From Delphinella strobiligena (lineage: Eukaryota; Ascomycota; Dothideomycetes; Dothideales; Dothioraceae), in assembly GCA_009982845.1 (NCBI GenBank), contig JAADKB010000010.1, positions 62,001 to 126,000 of the forward strand: 64,000 nt of DNA. The letters run 5' to 3'. Of the stretch, positions 43,224 through 55,114 are shown one piece after another. Position 1 is the first letter of the stretch, and every line of letters begins with the position of its first letter. The translations under genes were made by a program, and so were the position numbers. The notes under the pieces were generated by a model, which had not been told where the DNA came from, ran no database searches, and saw only the letters and a list, made by a program, of their open reading frames with translations.

Positions 43224-44284
43224 TCGAGACATTTACCTGATTCAGATGGACGCTGGGGTAACAGCCTTGCCCCAATGATACTACAATCACAGGCGTTGAG
43301 GCCTGCGAGTATTCAACTTGAAACAAGTTTCAATTCAGTCTGTTGCCTTCACACTCTGATACCACATCACGATGATGACTCGATCGGAGACATGCAGAGC
43401 TCAGAAGGGAGGCAGGAAGAATGAGAAGCAGAGACAGACCTTTTGTACAGTAAAGAAATCAACGACGTGGGCCTCCCCGACTTTCTGTCGATGCGAAACA
43501 CAGGCGTCGTGCGGTTTCGGTGCGCTGAGCATCGAAAGATCATCTAAACGAAAGGGGTAGTCCAGTGAGTTGAGGAAATGGGGTGACGACTGGCTTGGAA
43601 TGATCTCTAGCATTGGCCCCATCTCTGCAAGAAATTCTTGACAATATGATGAACCGCTGCTCCTAGAGTGCACAAAGCGACTTCGAATTCTATGATAACG
43701 GAAAATAAATTTACAATAGTGTTTACCGCCAGTAAGAGATGTGTGATGAACAAGACCTAGTGCCAAAATCGGTGATTGGAGTATACACCGATGCGTTATG
43801 TAAAGGGCCGAGTTGGTCTGACAGACACTGGTGTAGATGGAGAAGGAAGAAATCTCGAATGCTGGTCGAAATTCATGTCGTTTGCCCGAGGTTATTGCTT
43901 CCCAGTGCGGCGGATCGGGATGTGGTCAGCCAATAGAAGCAAGCCTTGGCATTCAAATCGAGCAAGCAGGCAGATGCATCGCGTGGTATCGGTAGTTTAG
44001 GTAGGCGGGTTGCACGGTATTTGAGCAGACACCTCTACCGCAGGATGGCTCTTCTTCTTTCTTTGTTCAAATTCGACGAAAAAATCACAATTTCTTTGCA
44101 TTACGGAAACGTGTACCCAAGCCCAGATGGCGCATTGCCCTAGACAACGCCGTTTGCACCCTCCTATCTATATCTTGTTTGCTTGGTATAATACACTCAT
44201 GCCATTGCGGTATGACGGGCAAGTCTTGTCTCATTCGGCTCCCAGTCTCAAGAACTGATCTCAAGGACTGATCCATCCCCTGGC
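43224..44284. other. intergenic, about 1.06 kb
   Basis: Small frames (43401-43766 -, 43739-43936 +, 44085-44276 -) have no family or start-context support. The region holds 3' flanks of two convergent genes. I see no repeat. Confidence 0.45.
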
Positions 44285-46254
44285 TTACTCGCGGGAGACA
44301 TCACGGCCGAAGGTCTTGGCCTTGACCCAGTCCATCAGGACGAGGATACGGTTGCGGGCTATATTGTGTCAGCTGAAAGAATTTCATCAGATTGAGAGTC
44401 AACTTACTGCTGAAGCACATGCTGAGGTAGGCACTGCGCCAGAAGAAGTAGGTAAGTGTACCACCAGTGGCAAAGTTGCCGGTCAACCAAGAGACATCAG
44501 CGACAGCCTTCTCGCTTCCAATGTAGGCAAGAGAACCCTGGTGAGAGTATTCGAAAGGACCCATTTGCTTGACTCTACGGAGACGCTTCTGAAGATCCTT
44601 GATCTCAGCGAAGGCCTCATCACGCTTCTCCTTGTTGGCGGCAGTGGACTGGGTGTCGGACAGCTGGAGAAGAGCAGTCTCAATCTCCTCGGTCTTGGCC
44701 ATTTGGTTGAACAGACGGGCAAGGAAGTTACCTTCCTGTGCAGCGACTTGAGCGGTAGGAGCGTAGTTTGCAATGGCGCAGTCACCAACAGCCCAGACGT
44801 TCTCGGTACCCTTGACAACAAGGTACTCGTTGACGGCGAGACCACGACGGGAGTCCTTTTGAGCGGGAATCTGAGACATGAGGTCCTTAACAACAGGACG
44901 AAGAGCGTTACCGGTGGCCCAAACAAGGAGACCGTATGGGATCTTCTCAAGAATCTTCTTGCCATCGGGACCGGTAGACTCGGCTTCGATGAACTTGTCA
45001 GTAACTCTCTTGACCATGGTCTTGGTGCGGATCTCGATAGTCTCCTCCTTGAAGGTTTGCTCAGTGTAGTCGATCAATTGCTTGGAGAACATGGGAAGAA
45101 CCTAGACAAGATCAGCAAGTGGCATGCATAATGGAGCGAGTTGAGAGACATACGTTAGGAAGAGCCTCGACAAGAGTGACGTGGAAGTTGTCAGTGACCT
45201 CAGGCATCCACTTCTTGAGATCGTGTTCGAAAAAGTCCTGGAGCTCGCCTGCGAACTCAACACCAGTAGGACCACCACCAACAACAACCATGGAAAGAAG
45301 ACGTTTGACCTCATCAGGATCTTGATCCTTGAAGGTGGCGGTTTCACAGCAGTCCATGATGCGTCTGCGGATAGCCTGAGCATCATTGACTTCCTTCAAG
45401 AATAGACCGTGTTCGCGGACACCGGGGATACCTAGGTTGTGTTGTCAGTCCATGCCGGCTCCTGCTCCTCTGCCAACCCAATATCTGCTCACCGAAAGTA
45501 GCGTTCTCGGCACCGACACCGACAACGAGCATATCGAATGGAACCTCAGTAGAAGAGACAGAGCCCTTGATCTCAGAGTCATCATTGATGTAGACAATAC
45601 GCTTCTCATAATCGATCTTGGTGGCTTCGGCTTCGTAGTATTTGACAGAGGCCTTCTTGTGACGGAGGAAGCTGCGGATAGGCTCCATGATGGAGCGGTG
45701 TTCGATTTGACCAGTGGTGCATGACGGAAGAAGAGGAGTAAAAAGGAAGTAGTTGCGAGGCGAAATGACAATGACATTGTAGTTCTCGGTATCGAGGTTC
45801 TTGAGGAGAGAAACAGATCCCCAGCCAGTACCTAACGAGTAGTGAGCTACTGTCTAATTATTGTTCAATTGTCATTGGTCATTGGGTGCGCACCAAGGAC
45901 AACCAGAGTCTTCTTGCTTGGATCAGGAGGTGGCTGGTCCGCAGGGTTCCTGTTCTCGACAATACCGTAGGCAATGTAGCCAAGACCAGCAAGAGTAGAG
46001 ACGTAGGTAGCCCTCCAAAGCCATCTCAGAGTCCTGAAACCACCCTTCTTGGGCTTAGGAGCGGCGGCATCAGCATATGACCTTCTGAAAGACAAACGCA
46101 GTTGCTGCTTGTTGCATTGGCTGCGGACAATCTGGGCTCGTGACACAAATGATTGCCTCTGAGAGGTCGCAAAGGAGCGCTTTCCGAACTGCCTCGCGCT
46201 GATTGCAGCACTGAAAGAGGCGGTGACGGGCCTCATGGCAGATGCTTGAGGCAT
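44285..46254 (-). CDS. alternative (type II) NADH dehydrogenase, mitochondrial
   Basis: Exons are 46254-45894, 45831-45493, 45431-45154, 45101-44408 and 44358-44285, with introns of 49-62 nt, giving 581 aa from MPQASAMRPVTASFS. The start region is Arg/Ser/Ala-rich with no acids (SARQFGKRSFATSQRQ), a mitochondrial presequence, followed by a hydrophobic segment near WRATYVSTLAGLGYIAYG. The FAD Rossmann site is KTLVVLGTGWGSVSLLKN (joined over intron 1), and the NADH site is VVVGGGPTGVEFAGEL. WAVGDCAI is the second FAD contact. The C-terminal GPFEYSHQGSLAYIG and SMCFSTRNRIL are typical. No EF-hand is seen between them. This enzyme oxidises NADH and reduces ubiquinone without proton pumping, at the inner membrane; whether it faces the matrix or the outside cannot be told. 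Confidence 0.95.
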
Positions 46255-48391
46255 TTGCAGCCTCAATGGTCGAATATACGACGAGAAAAGGGAAGAGGGG
46301 AGAATGGATAGGACCAGTTGAGCAAGACCGCTGGGACATATTATTCAGAGAATTGTTCCTTGGTCGCAAACTTTCAATGGAGCTCGGACCAGCCTTATCA
46401 TCGAAACCATTAAAACGGGTCAGCGCAACTCAGCATGCTGCACTCTGACGCCAGCCCGCCGCACAAAACCGCCCTTTTTACCTCGCGACTTTCCTACCAC
46501 GCCTATTTGGGGCCCTTTGAGGCTCTGCATTGCATGAATCATCGCATCGCACATCTTGCTGTACGCTAATCGGACACGCGACCAAGTGGCCAGAATAAGT
46601 CGTATCTTACACTTGGTCGACTTCGGACTTAATTACCCGGAAAGCTTTTCCCTTCGGCGCAGCGGTCAATCCATCAGTCTTCGGATAACACCAGATACGA
46701 GCAATCATCCTTCATGCGTATGTTTATACAGTAAGACGGAGTACCGCTCCGATATCGCGTACTTCTCTACTTAAATCTGCCATATCTTTATTATTGCGCC
46801 AAGCACTTTACCATAACCATTCTATAATTGGCTGTTGGGCTTACAAGTACGAAACTACGGGATAACGTCCCCAAGCATGGCACCTCCGTCCTGTGTGTTG
46901 ACAATTTGCCGATTCTAATCGGCCCGAAACGCTATCTCATATCAATATCGAGCCACGCGCCAAGAGCTTGCTTTCGTTAAGGGTAAGATCTCGTCTCCAT
47001 CCCGTCAACCACTTCGATATGAATTCTGTTTTATGTTCTCATGGAAAATGGACGCAAGAACAATTACTCTGTTTCAAGCTGGTTATCGCACTTTGGAAGT
47101 CCGAAGAACCCCAAATTGTCAGCCTGTCACTGGAAATTGTCACTCCATCATCGGACAGCTATCTTTCCTTGTCTAGACAGTTCCAAGCTCGAGTAACACT
47201 GCCTGATTGAAGCGAATATGGTTCTTCAATAGTATGGCTCCAAGGCTCGCTGGTTGCCCTTTCTAGGACCCAAAAGCTGTTGCTCATTCCGAGACGCTTG
47301 AAAGGCATGCAGACTGAATCTTGGTCGGAAAAGAAACAGGCACGTGAGCAACAGAGATGATACACAATACCGCAACTCATTACCTGCGTAAAGATCGAAC
47401 AGCAATGGGACACTGGAGATTGTACTGGATATATAAGCTCACCAATTTGCACTTGAGCCTCTCGACGACGAAATCCGTGGTGCAAGCTATTATGGCCTCT
47501 TCGTTCGCCGGGTGGTCAAAGTTGGCAACTATCATTCATGACACAAGCAACATTGCTAAATACAGACTGCCTTCGTAATTCTTTCCAAACATTACTATAT
47601 CGAGCATTCGTTGTCTGATATAGGCAACACATCAACAAGATGGATATCGCGGTTTCTCCCGATGGCCGTGCAGTACTCCTCACCGGACCAAGGGACATAA
47701 GGGACACAAGGAACACTTTCAGCTCCTCACTCTTCAAACCGGGCTCGCAAGGTGGAACGATACAATTGACAGGGTAACAATGGAAGGTGACTGACTCTTT
47801 TACTGCCAATGATGCAAGATCGGCACGATGCGGGCGGCAGTGCATCGATCTGACAAGATCGGCGTCTTCTTTCGCCTGCATTCAGCCTGCAACTAAATCC
47901 TGGTTAACAAGACGACCAGAGCTCCTGCATCATTCTTGTATTATGATTATTTTGATGGATTCCGTACGATGATCCAACCTCAAGCAGCATTGCTAGCTGT
48001 CAGCATGACAATCCTGACGGAGTCCGTGGTCGGCGACATTTTTGCCAGCCATGTGCGAACAATTCGCGAAGACTCGCGAGGCCCTCGTAGCTCGGAAGAT
48101 ATACGACTATCAGTGGTGCCAATGATGGCGTACCCGTAATCATGTCGTAGTTGGATCGCGGTCAGAACAGCGCTCATCGGTAACATGTGTCGTATCTGCT
48201 TCACAACACTGGGCTTATCTGGTCACCACGCACACAGGTGTGACAAGTCCAGCCTGCTATCGACCCATGACCGGAAAATTTGATACATCCTGTCAATCGA
48301 ACAGCATTATAGACAAGAAAACTCGACCATGAACGAGTGAGGTCAAGAACGAGTATATTGGAGTCGTGACGTAAGTATAGCGCAGGTATGG
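46255..48391. other. intergenic, about 2.1 kb
   Basis: This long gap upstream of the NADH dehydrogenase contains many short frames on both strands (47159-47485 -, 47516-47881 -, 48201-48395 -) with no recognisable domain. It could hold a non-coding RNA or an unrecognised short gene; nothing specific is visible. Confidence 0.45.
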
Positions 48392-49648
48392 TCATGCTAT
48401 CACTGGCTTCGATGCGTTTCGCATCTTGATGAGCTCCTGCATGACCTCGTCCCTGGACAGACCCTCAGTAAGGCCCCTGCGGAGGAGGTCCTGCTCACTC
48501 TCCGGAGCCATTCCTCCCGGCCCTGGCGGCCTGTTGTCAAGATTGGTAGGGAACGAATAACCTTCAGCGACGGCACCTATGAAAGCATCGACCTCAGTGC
48601 TCAGCCCCTCGACGCGATATCGTTCCTGCAGAAGATCCCAGGTTTGATTGACCAGGGGCAACGCATCTATGACCTCCATTGGCTTTCCGAATGCCGAGGA
48701 TACCTGGATCAGATTTGCTGAGCGATGGACATCTTGTGTCGTGTTTTCTCCCGCGCTGTGGAAGAGTGCGGGATTGAAGAAGACGGCATCGCCTTTCTTG
48801 AGCGGCAGGCTGACCCAGTTGTCGAGGAAGTACTTATCAAATTCCTCGTGCCGATATGCCATGAATCCAGGCTCGAACAATTGTGAGTATGGCAACATGC
48901 GGGTCGGTCCACTCTCAAGTGGCATATCAGAGTGTGCTACAGCACCTTGCAATGTCAGTAGTGCGCTCATTTGATGAACAGCTTTCGGCCACTTCGCGCA
49001 ATCGGCTGCAGTCTGGAAGCCGAGATGGTAGTCGCGATGTGATACCTGCGGCTTACCACCCGGCCTAACAATGTTCACTTGGGTCGTGAGACGATAGGCA
49101 GGTCCCAAGTAAGACTCGCATACCACCTTGAGAAGCGGATTCGAGTAGTATTTGAAGAAGCTCTCGGGATTTTCAAAGCAATGTTTCGAGAATGAATTCC
49201 AGATTCGACTGTTTGAACCTCCGGTAGCAAAGTGATCGCCTTTTGCGCCGTTTGTAGCCAGTTCTCGGGCGATGATGGCGTCGTAAGCACTGTTGGCGCT
49301 GTCTATGGAGTTCTTGTCTCGGTAAAAGTTCTGAATCACATAGACACCTGGGCCTTTGACAAGCAGATGATGAAGCTCGTCTTGTAGTCGATTGACAAAG
49401 ATCTCATCGGAGAGGTTGAAAGATGAAGCATCATAGATTGGGATATCCCTTTGTATAGAGGTGGCGAGCGTGTATGTATATGACATAGTGATTTGCGAGG
49501 TAAGAATCTTGAATGCATCTAATGATTGCTTATCTGCTACTGAGTAGCATCGTGGCTCAACCACTTCGTTACTTAGGCTTAGGACACCTATGTTTGAAGC
49601 GTGAGCAGATAGAGACGTGATTGACGTTGGTTGTGTGGTGAACGTCAT
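48392..49648 (-). CDS. phytanoyl-CoA dioxygenase (PhyH)-family Fe(II)/2-oxoglutarate oxygenase
   Basis: Single exon, 418 aa from ATG 49648; an internal Met at residue 55 (MSYTYTLATSIQRDIP, ATG 49486) is an equally good start and would remove a Ser/Thr-rich leader. The double-stranded beta-helix fold shows the metal site HRD in VSHRDYHLGF, and the distal His plus 2-oxoglutarate Arg in ALFHSAGENTTQDVHRSANL. GDAVFFNPALFH precedes the distal His, as usual. The C-terminal ESEQDLLRRGLTEGLSRDEV segment is a feature of fungal members. Substrate unknown; relatives act on fatty acyl-CoA, secondary metabolites and nucleotides. No neighbouring biosynthetic genes suggest a pathway. Confidence 0.88.
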   Translation of the reverse strand: MTFTTQPTSITSLSAHASNIGVLSLSNEVVEPRCYSVADKQSLDAFKILTSQITMSYTYTLATSIQRDIPIYDASSFNLSDEIFVNRLQDELHHLLVKGPGVYVIQNFYRDKNSIDSANSAYDAIIARELATNGAKGDHFATGGSNSRIWNSFSKHCFENPESFFKYYSNPLLKVVCESYLGPAYRLTTQVNIVRPGGKPQVSHRDYHLGFQTAADCAKWPKAVHQMSALLTLQGAVAHSDMPLESGPTRMLPYSQLFEPGFMAYRHEEFDKYFLDNWVSLPLKKGDAVFFNPALFHSAGENTTQDVHRSANLIQVSSAFGKPMEVIDALPLVNQTWDLLQERYRVEGLSTEVDAFIGAVAEGYSFPTNLDNRPPGPGGMAPESEQDLLRRGLTEGLSRDEVMQELIKMRNASKPVIA

Positions 49649-50667
49649 GATATCTTGACAGCGATTGTGTCAACTGCTAAAGGAAGACTTGAATTGATTC
49701 TGAAAACAGACAGACAATCAAACTTCTTTGATTCCTTGATATGCCGTAGATGGTACCGGCTTGTTTTGGCAACTCCGTTCTGAGTTTGACGTAAACTCGG
49801 CAATATGGATTTACCCCGCCATGTCACTCGTGGGATTGCGAGTCAGAGGTCAGCTACAGAGGCCACCACGACGATCCCTTGCCTTTACAGGAGCCTGCAC
49901 TGAGCGGGAAGCTTTTTGCGGTAATCCCGTTTTGCTACCCTTGTACAGTACAGCGGCCTTCACCGACCCCGATGAACTGGTTCATCCGGACTCGATACAC
50001 ATTCGCCGGACATGCGTACAGTACGAGGCCAGATAATTCCAAAATAGTGGCGACTTACATCCCGGTAATATCGGGTTCATCCAACTTAGCGATGTGGAGC
50101 GCATGGGTCCATTGATTTCTTTCGCGAAGCCGAGAGAGGTTGGCAAGGACCAGGCGTGGCACTGGTGCAGCTGAGGTCGACTCTTCCCGCTAGAGATTGT
50201 GTACGGTGCTTATGTACCCATGTCAGACATCGGCCGTGTATGGCTTATAGCGTTGGGTCAGATGGGTAAGCATGAAATCGATCATCGGCGTATGGCAGAG
50301 GGAAAAAGGCGGCCTGAACATTGGACCCGGAGAGGCATCGAGTGTTGGACCAGACTCAAATCGGTGGTCGATAAAGACATTGCGGAGACCAAAGGACCTT
50401 GCTCGAAGCTGTAAATGGATTGTAGTACATTTCAATCATGAACTTGTAGCCAACGTCTGTCTTAGCCTCATATCAAATAGAGACGGGGCTCTACTATGTT
50501 GTCTCTAGCTCTTTATGTCTTGGAAACTGCCAAAATCAATGCTTCTCGGCACCCCCAACCAATCTTGAACACGCCACAGTTAAAAGCAGAAAAGACCCGC
50601 ATATCCACCACCATTCAAGTCTCAGCCACTTCGCCCTCCCCAAACCGCAAGCGCAGCCCTGACAGCC
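49649..50667. other. intergenic, about 1.0 kb
   Basis: Contains the PhyH promoter side and small frames without support (49761-50036 +, 49879-50115 + and others). No repeat or RNA gene was recognised. Confidence 0.45.
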
Positions 50668-51198
50668 CTACTTCTTACGCACAAGAGCCTCCACTTTCCC
50701 TTTCATAACTTCAAGCTCCGCCGCTCTCGACTGCAAAATCCTCCCTCTCAGCGCTCGCAGATTTGCCTCCTTGACTTCTAAAGCCACGACACTATCCCTA
50801 ATAACCTCATCCAACCGAACATATTCCCCAATCGACGATTGAGCCGACCGAAGACATCCCGTTTTTTTCTCTAGCATAGCGCGCTGATACTGATACGGTG
50901 TTGGGTTAGGAATGAATAAGGTTATGGGAACCTGTTCTGTTTCGTGGATGCCGGTGGCGAGGTAATGGTCGATGCTGGTCGCTGTCTTGAGGGCGCTTTG
51001 TATGTCGTCGCTGTGGGCGTCTTGTTGGGCTATGTGCTGGATGAATTGTGTCCAGTCTGCGTCGATGGCTGCTTGGAGTTGGTTGAAGCGGCTCACTAGA
51101 TTTGGAGTTTGATGCTCGGGGGCAGGTGGTGGCATGAGGATGGATTGTTGGGCCCGATTGTGGCTGGGATTGTGAATTGAATCGAAGAGGGAGGACAT
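50668..51198 (-). CDS. hypothetical protein, helical
   Basis: The single open frame from ATG 51198 gives 176 aa (MSSLFDSIHNPSHNRAQQSI). The longer frame to 51315 uses a non-ATG start and is not chosen. Several helical, charged stretches (LVSRFNQLQAAIDADWTQFI; LRALRGRILQSRAAELEVMK) predict a coiled or helical protein. No signal peptide, membrane helix or family is recognised. The C-terminus ends in KVEALVRKK. A real gene is likely because of its length and codon use, but this is unproven. Confidence 0.5.
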   Translation of the reverse strand: MSSLFDSIHNPSHNRAQQSILMPPPAPEHQTPNLVSRFNQLQAAIDADWTQFIQHIAQQDAHSDDIQSALKTATSIDHYLATGIHETEQVPITLFIPNPTPYQYQRAMLEKKTGCLRSAQSSIGEYVRLDEVIRDSVVALEVKEANLRALRGRILQSRAAELEVMKGKVEALVRKK

Positions 51199-52112
51199 GG
51201 TTTCTTTTGTGATGGAGTGGTTGGTAAGGAAGATTTCTTGATAATTGCCTCGAGTAGGTGCTTGGCTGGCTGGTCTTTTGGTGTGTCGAGTACCTGTGCT
51301 CTGTGTTGTATTCAAGGATGGATACGGGTTGTCTAGTGGGACGCCATTTTATTCATATCAGGCTCAATCATCCTATTATGGTTGGTGTTCACATCCCAAC
51401 ACCTTATTGCTACAATAAGCAACATGACATTTGGTCCAGTCTCAAAATGGATCCTTTGCTCAAAGCCGAAGACAACTGACAGGTCTTGGATAGGTTTCCC
51501 CCCGAGACACATATTAAACAACTTATTGACTTGATATGAAGGTGCTATCAGAGTTGAGTTTGACTCGGTGACGGCGATATAACAGCATTCAAGTATAAGC
51601 TCAGAGGCACGACCCCCAAAATCAGTCTCCAAGCGCCGCATCGGCCATAATTCTAACACTAAACAGAGAGGCGCTCTACCGTGAGCACAACATTCATGTA
51701 AAACAGCCCGGAACTGGAGAATCTATACACTGGCAAGTGGAAAAAGGAAAGAATGATGACGAAGAAATTCGGCCGACAACAGTAATTGGAAAACGCAGCT
51801 ATATGATCTACCTTACAAGTCTTGAGTTAGATATCAGTCTTGCGCTTGAATCAAGACACGTCTATTATTTTGTCTCGCAAAGTTCTCTAGATATTGTTCA
51901 AGGCATAGCCACTATTCTTAGTGTTCAACGACGACTAACCCCGAGACCTAGAGAAACGCCTTATCGCATGTCAAAGCCGAATCAAATTCGAGACACTACC
52001 CTCAGAAATCGAGTTGTTTCAGTGACATTGCGTATTTTTGAATATGCATTATACGTCAACATCTCATTCAAAGCCAGATCCCAACACAACCTAAACAAGA
52101 CCTGTCGATCAA
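51199..52112. other. intergenic, about 0.9 kb
   Basis: The plus-strand frame 51737-52246 begins with GTG, has no recognisable domain and overlaps the next open frame. It is not accepted as a gene. No other feature is seen. Confidence 0.4.
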
Positions 52113-52583
52113 TTGCACAAAAACATCTTGAACAAACCCTCTCATCGTTCCAACCCACCACAAAGAGAATGTCCTCTCTCCAAAACTCAATACATAGTCC
52201 CTATATCTGCTTCTCAATACCAGGACTCTGGCAGTCTAGGCATTGAGATCAAGGCAGAACACTCAGAAACCGACTTGCTCGCCAAAAAGCAAAACGTCTT
52301 ATACATCAAATATGAAAGCTCGAGCCTCGAGCTGCGTAGAATAATACAACACCTGTCCGAACGTGGCCACAACACGAGTTCCGAAATCAGCCTCAATCTC
52401 GTGGCCATTTCCCCCGATGTTTGGGAGGTTGTCAAGGTCAAGTGGCAGTGGATATCCGTGACCAATGACGGCAAGGATCTTATACACGATGCTGATGAGG
52501 TGGGAAGGGAGATTGACGAATTGGTAGACGGTCTGGCAAAGAAATGGGATTGTAAAGTATGCGAGGAACGGAATTTTGAGTGA
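52113..52583 (+). CDS. possible hypothetical gene fragment (no ATG)
   Basis: An open frame of 156 codons with plausible codon use ends GLAKKWDCKVCEERNFE. It contains no ATG, so a first exon would have to be joined. A candidate leader ATG at 52169 (MSSLQNSIHSPY) is in another frame. Segments such as ISLNLVAISPDVWEVVKVKW and VGREIDELVDGLAKKW look protein-like, but no family is known. It may be a partial gene with an unrecognised 5' exon or chance coding. Confidence 0.3.
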   Translation: MHKNILNKPSHRSNPPQRECPLSKTQYIVPISASQYQDSGSLGIEIKAEHSETDLLAKKQNVLYIKYESSSLELRRIIQHLSERGHNTSSEISLNLVAISPDVWEVVKVKWQWISVTNDGKDLIHDADEVGREIDELVDGLAKKWDCKVCEERNFE

Positions 52584-53161
52584 TACGAGGTCATTTTGGA
52601 ATGAATTTTGGGGAGATATTTGGAATGTCGAAGAAAGTGTGGAAGTCGGGTTCTCATATTGAGATGATATGAAGATGCCTTTGACCAGTTGTAGATCGTG
52701 GAATGGGAGATCTTGTGTAGTTGCCGATTTCTTGTCTTTGGTCGTGGGAAGACGTCATCTGTCGTGGTCTGTGGATGGTGGGCGGGTCGAGCAGTAGCTA
52801 TGTGGACATGCATGCTGCAGACTATTCTGCAATTTTTTCTTGACGCATAAACCCACCAGAGACTGAATGCTGAAAATATGAATTACGAAACTAGATCCTG
52901 ATTCCGGAATCCCAATTTGCGTTACTCGCTAGCTATCTATAACGTACTATAAATCTGAACTGCTTGCCGGTTGCAGATTAGTAGGCAAATGGACGCTACA
53001 TACGTGTGCAGCGGACCACAGATTTATTCGCAACATATGGGAAACTCGAATCGGATGTATATAAGGCCGATCCGGGAAAGCTTGGGGCCGACCACACCTT
53101 GAAAGCGATTTATCCTTTCGGCTTGATGTGGTTTCAAATATTGTACGACGACTTAAATACC
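52584..53161. other. intergenic upstream of the SRPK-like gene
   Basis: A gap of 578 bp. The open frame of the kinase extends upstream to 53006 without a good start, so the true promoter/leader boundary is uncertain. No repeat was seen. Confidence 0.4.
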
Positions 53162-54609
53162 ATGACTTCTATATTCCGATCTTGGAGGCACATCTTGAGG
53201 CGAGGACCCTCTCTTCCAAGGAACTTCACCACCAAACTGGGTCCATTACTGCCAGCTGAGACGCTCGTAGAGGAGGAAACTCTACCATTCTATAACCCGT
53301 CGCATTACTATCCTGTTAAGATCGGCGATGTGTACCAGTCCCAATATCAAATCGTTGGCAAGCTCGGCTATGGTGCATACTCCACAATCTGGTTATGTCG
53401 CGATCTACGGTCATTGCTTCACAAGTAAAATTCTACTGTCCAAGAAAGACTGATTTATCTATTATAGCAAGCATAGGTTTGCAGCACTCAAGGTATCCAC
53501 TTGTTTGCGAAAATTCCCAGAGGCGTCACACCGGGAATTCAAAATCTATGAGCACCTTTCGAAACTCAGCTCGTCAAGTCCTGGCCAGGCGATGATCCGT
53601 GAGCTTTACGATACATTTGTACTGGAAGGTCTCGACGGTCCATATCAATGTCTTTTGCAGCCACCGATGCACATGGATATCCTAGCAATGATGAAGATGA
53701 GCGGCAAGCCTCTTAGCATACCGAGGCTCAAGACGGTCCTTATACGGCTGTTGACTGCACTTGATTTCCTCCACAACGATGCCAACGTTATTCATACAGG
53801 TACTGATCCCACATCCTTAGCAATTCTGACATCTGATGAATAAACTACAGATATCAAATGCGATAACATTATGCTGACCATCGAGGATCAATCCATGTTA
53901 GAGCGATTCGAGATGGCGGAGCTCGAGACACCTAGCCCTCGTAAGATCGTCGACGAGTCGAGAATTACCTATCAAACGCGACATTTTGGTCCGCCAAATG
54001 ACAGTGAGTATGGACTCCCGATATTGTGTGATTTTGGTGAAGCAAGGCTAGGGAGAGTTTAATCGAGTATGCCTTTTGTTCAGCCATACATCTACAGAGC
54101 CCCCGAGATCATATTCGAGATGCTATGGGGACCACCGATCGATATCTGGAATGTCGCATGTTTGGTAAGGAGGCCATCTCTTTAGTGAGTTCATTTTTAC
54201 TGATCTTGAACAGATCTGGGATTTCTTCGAAGGCAAGCATTTGTTTGATAGCAAGGGTCGCCATGATCCGTTCCTTCATCTCGCGAGGATAGTTAGCTTG
54301 ATTGGCCCTCCCCCACCTGAGTTTGTCAAACGGAGCGAGACTACTGAGCAGTGTTTCGACGAGAATGGTTCGTACTAGTACTTTTTCATTCGTGCTTATT
54401 CCCCTAACCTATCTGATCGTTCGCTAGGCAAATGGATTGCTCAAGAGGATGCTGAAGTAATACCGACCACACTTGATGAGATTGAAATGCGTCTTGCAGA
54501 GCAGGAGAAAGCGTCATTCATCAAATTCCTTCGGTCAATGCTTCGATGGCTGCCTGAGGAGCGGAAGACTGCAAAAGAGTTGCTTCAGGATCCTTGGCTG
54601 CATATCTGA
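53162..54609 (+). pseudogene. SRPK-type protein kinase with one in-frame stop in the activation segment
   Basis: Exons are 53162-53409, 53468-53799, 53851-54164, 54214-54367 and 54428-54609; phases fit across four introns of 49-60 nt. The model has 410 codons including the final stop. Start ATG 53162 (MTSIFRSWRHILRRG) is chosen; ATG 53126 is an alternative. Kinase landmarks in order are the P-loop GKLGYGAYSTIWLCRD, the ATP lysine ALKV, catalytic HTDIKCDNIML (HTDIK as in SRPKs), DFG in LCDFGEARLG, YRAPEI, and PIDIWNVACLIWDFFEGKHL. The terminal lobe ends ELLQDPWLHI. At 54060-54062 a TAA follows GRV where family members have one sense residue. One base change (for example CAA to TAA) accounts for it, with no other disablement seen. 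SRPKs phosphorylate SR-type splicing proteins. As read, only the N-terminal half would be made. Confidence 0.8.
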
Positions 54610-55114
54610 GGTGGTTTCCTTTCCACAGGCCTTGAGCTTCCTGTTTGCACTTGGATTGGAAGAACGGGCATCGACTCTTCCACCTCGCTCCTCGCTGCAT
54701 CATCCAAAAAAAAACAGCATGTTTCAAACAGCAAAGCGCACAGTGATCACGCAAACACCCAAACGAGCCAGGGGGCCACCAAGCATTCATAACGCTTCAC
54801 ATATTTCCGAGGCTTGGAATCATCTCTCTTCTAGCTCTTGATACATCGCGATGAGTGATTGTGTCTAAGTTGTCTCGACATTCCTTTTCGGGGCTTTACT
54901 GCTTCAAGTGATCGTTGTGTAATCGTGTGTCGTTGAAATTGAGTCGAGAAGTCTGCACACAATCACGTGTGAACGAATGTACCTTTCAGCCAGGAATGTA
55001 ACAGAGAGGAAGGAACCATGATCATCAGGCAGAGAAAGGCCAAGATCACGTCTGATACACTCTCGCTGAATGAAAGCAACGCTTTCAACATCCCGATTTG
55101 AAAACCCACTGCAA
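54610..55114. other. intergenic between convergent kinase and DUF3292 genes
   Basis: A gap of 505 bp made of 3' flanks; a nine-base A-run occurs near 54707-54715. No gene is seen. Confidence 0.5.

Noticed and set aside
43401..43766. 121-codon minus-strand frame
   Set aside because: No family match, no supporting exon structure; a mirror frame is open on the plus strand.
44316..45131. 271-codon plus-strand frame
   Set aside because: It is exactly antisense to the NADH dehydrogenase exon 4, where codon bias leaves the opposite frame open; it has no family motif.
51737..52246. 169-codon plus-strand frame
   Set aside because: Starts at GTG, lacks a domain and overlaps another open frame; not distinguishable from chance.
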